From the NCBI GenBank assembly GCA_963676095.1, contig OY781040.1, forward strand, positions 6,014,001 through 6,078,000: a DNA stretch of 64,000 bases. Reading direction: 5' to 3'. A program made the position numbers and the translations under genes. The DNA comes from G963676095 sp963676095 (GTDB lineage: Bacteria > Bacteroidota > Bacteroidia > Bacteroidales > Prolixibacteraceae). Below are positions 62,412 to 64,000 of the stretch, piece by piece. Under the pieces are notes generated by a model. The model made no database searches and had not been told where the DNA came from. It saw only the letters and a list, made by a program, of their open reading frames with translations. How positions within the stretch are numbered: position 1 is the first letter of the stretch; each line of letters begins with the position of its first letter.

Positions 62412-63992
62412 TCAGGGCAAGAAAGTTTCCGGTCCGTCATACAGGTAGTGAAACCAGTCGAAGGATGCTGTTCCCCCGTTCCCGTTTTCCGAATAACTGA
62501 ATAGCCCCAGTTTGGGGCCCTTCCAATAGCCTTCATTTGTTGTGAACGCTTTTCCCAAAGGAATAAAGTCCCGGTTATCCTGACTATAATAAAATTGATT
62601 TGATCCGTCCTTCTGCGAAACCAAAACCCGCAGATAAACCGGGGAATTGCTAAAGTCCTGCGAGTTTAGCTCTCCATTGATATCCGTAAACAAGAATAAC
62701 TTTCCATCTTTTTTTTCTATACCGAGAAGGTTGTATTGTTTCCCCATCAGGCAGAGCCCTGCTTTTTGTCCGTTCTCCATTTCGCCTGTTATCAGTAATG
62801 CTGTGGCCGTACCTGCCGGACCCATTACTTTTTGGGTAATGGTGTTTTTCGCCTTTGGAAAGGATGGGGCGGGCAAAGCCATTAAATCAAGACAGCCTTT
62901 GGAACGGTTCAGTGACCAGGCCTGAGGAACAGGATTATGGTTCCACGACCACTGAAACCCCAATCGGGGACTATCGAACTCATCCGACGATTGGGGAACG
63001 GTTACCGTATATCTCTTCCCCACGTCAGGTTTTTTATATACGTAAACAGGTTCTCCGATGCCGTTCATATCGAGGTCTGCTCCGATTACAGGCCAGCCAT
63101 CTTTCCATCTCATGGGCTCAAGGTGGCATACCCTTCCGATATTTCTGACACTCTGAAAATGAATAAACCACCATTCTCCTGCGGGGGTATCGATCCAGGC
63201 TCCCTGGTGGGGACCATTAATGGCAGTCATTCCCTGTTCCAGGACTACTTTTTTTTCATAAGGGCCGTCTATGTTTTTTGACCGAAGAACGGTCTGCCAG
63301 CCTGTAGAAACACCTCCTTCAGGAATGCTCAGAAAATAGTAACCGTCCTTTTTATATATTTTTGTTCCTTCGGCAACAGGGCCGGTATAAACGATAACGC
63401 CATCACCGAGAAGTTTTTTCCCGTCAGGGCTCATTTTATGAAGATAAATCGGACCGGCGCCAACCTTGCTCCTGCCCAGGTAGGCTTGTCCGTCGTCATC
63501 CCAAAACGGACAGGGATCTTCCCATCCTGCGGTGTCGCAGACCTGGCACAACGGGGCCCAGGGGCCCTCCGGTTTTAAGGCTGTTGTCATGAACAGCCCT
63601 TCTTTCGGTGTGCAGAAGTAGATCCAGTATTTATTATCGTGAAACCGAATAGCCGGGGCCCAGCTTCCTCCGGCATACCGTTCGTTGAAATCATATTCGG
63701 GGGCAAACCTGAAGGAATCATAAACTCTGGAAATAATTGTCCAGTTGACCAGGTCCCTTGAATGAAGGACAGGCATGCCCATGAAATGAAACTCAGAACA
63801 GATCATGTAATAATCGTCTCCGGTGCGGATCACATCGGGATCTGAATAATCGGCGTACAATATCGGATTGATATAGATCCCGTTGCCCTGATCTCCCCAG
63901 GGAACAGTATTTCCCTTATTCTCCTGCGAAAAAAGTTTTTCAAAACAGAAAACAGTTAATGCGATTATTATAAAGAGCCTGTAACGTTTCAT
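62412..63992 (-). CDS. Glycoside hydrolase family 43 enzyme with C-terminal beta-sandwich (locus 2)
   Basis: 526 residues with a signal peptide (about 1-22). Catalytic propeller about 35-320: base Asp in ADYSDPDVIRTGDDYYMICS, pKa-modulating Asp in GWEDPCPFWDDDGQAYL, acid Glu in GPVAEGTKIYKKDGYYFL. FHFMGMPVLHSRDLVNWTII is typical of the beta-xylosidase/arabinosidase GH43 group with a C-terminal concanavalin-like domain (about 340-522), which usually shapes the active-site pocket. It is oriented with locus 2 and precedes the sigma gene by 237 bp, so it probably belongs to that locus. Confidence 0.92.
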   Translation of the reverse strand: MKRYRLFIIIALTVFCFEKLFSQENKGNTVPWGDQGNGIYINPILYADYSDPDVIRTGDDYYMICSEFHFMGMPVLHSRDLVNWTIISRVYDSFRFAPEYDFNERYAGGSWAPAIRFHDNKYWIYFCTPKEGLFMTTALKPEGPWAPLCQVCDTAGWEDPCPFWDDDGQAYLGRSKVGAGPIYLHKMSPDGKKLLGDGVIVYTGPVAEGTKIYKKDGYYFLSIPEGGVSTGWQTVLRSKNIDGPYEKKVVLEQGMTAINGPHQGAWIDTPAGEWWFIHFQSVRNIGRVCHLEPMRWKDGWPVIGADLDMNGIGEPVYVYKKPDVGKRYTVTVPQSSDEFDSPRLGFQWSWNHNPVPQAWSLNRSKGCLDLMALPAPSFPKAKNTITQKVMGPAGTATALLITGEMENGQKAGLCLMGKQYNLLGIEKKDGKLFLFTDINGELNSQDFSNSPVYLRVLVSQKDGSNQFYYSQDNRDFIPLGKAFTTNEGYWKGPKLGLFSYSENGNGGTASFDWFHYLYDGPETFLP

Positions 63993-64000
63993 ATAAGTTA

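Overview
The window reads as chromosomal DNA of a Bacteroidota species, most likely a member of the Bacteroidales/Marinilabiliales group. It carries two SusC/SusD pairs with dedicated ECF sigma/FecR regulators, two GH43 glycosidases, many lipoproteins with a short lipobox, and upstream regions with the Bacteroidota -7 promoter type TAnnTTTG rather than sigma70 hexamers. No rRNA, tRNA, CRISPR array, phage or intact insertion sequence was recognised.

Layout. 1-7.1 kb: an ABCG-like exporter (cut by the window edge), a lipoprotein, an ABC-F ATPase and rRNA methylase RlmB. 7.2-10 kb: an ammonium channel between two paralogous Lrp/AsnC regulators. 10.5-13.1 kb: an MscS-type channel and a secreted M64 peptidase. 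13.5-22.2 kb: polysaccharide-type locus 1 (ECF sigma, FecR, SusC with STN domain, SusD, Tat-exported DUF2264 protein). 22.2-37.1 kb: mostly housekeeping genes (SmpB, MiaA, acyl-ACP thioesterase, methionine aminopeptidase, orphan histidine kinase, GroES-like protein, aminotransferase, HAD phosphatase, nuclease-fold secreted protein, UvrB, SulP transporter). 37.3-43.3 kb, minus strand: an M48 protease split by a frameshift, CinA, AsmA-like protein and a GH43 enzyme in one tight run. 43.4-52 kb: an HU-like protein, then two paralogous MarR regulators ahead of a complete RND tripartite efflux operon. 52.6-55 kb: a small winged-helix protein, a GT39/GT83-like glycosyltransferase and a methyltransferase. 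55.4-64 kb, minus strand: polysaccharide-type locus 2 (GH43, ECF sigma, FecR, SusC, SusD).

The genes are ordinary for the phylum. The most unusual content is between them: a family of modular intergenic repeats built from 8-bp words (consensus roughly NNNNNNGA, e.g. ACTGGTGA, ATTAGTGA, ATGATTGA, ATGTTTGA) that run in strict 8-bp register. They recur with a preferred block order at six main loci (about 6.0, 10.2, 13.2, 27.6-28.6, 42.1 and 55.1 kb), with smaller pieces elsewhere. The 27.6-28.6 kb copy also holds a perfect 112-bp tandem duplication and a three-unit 22-bp repeat. Other points worth a second look are the M48 split with an ATGA overlap, TTGA-N5-TCAA palindromes shared by a marR gene and the efflux operon, hairpins in the FecR-SusC spacer of both Sus loci, and the paired Lrp regulators around amt with no glnK.
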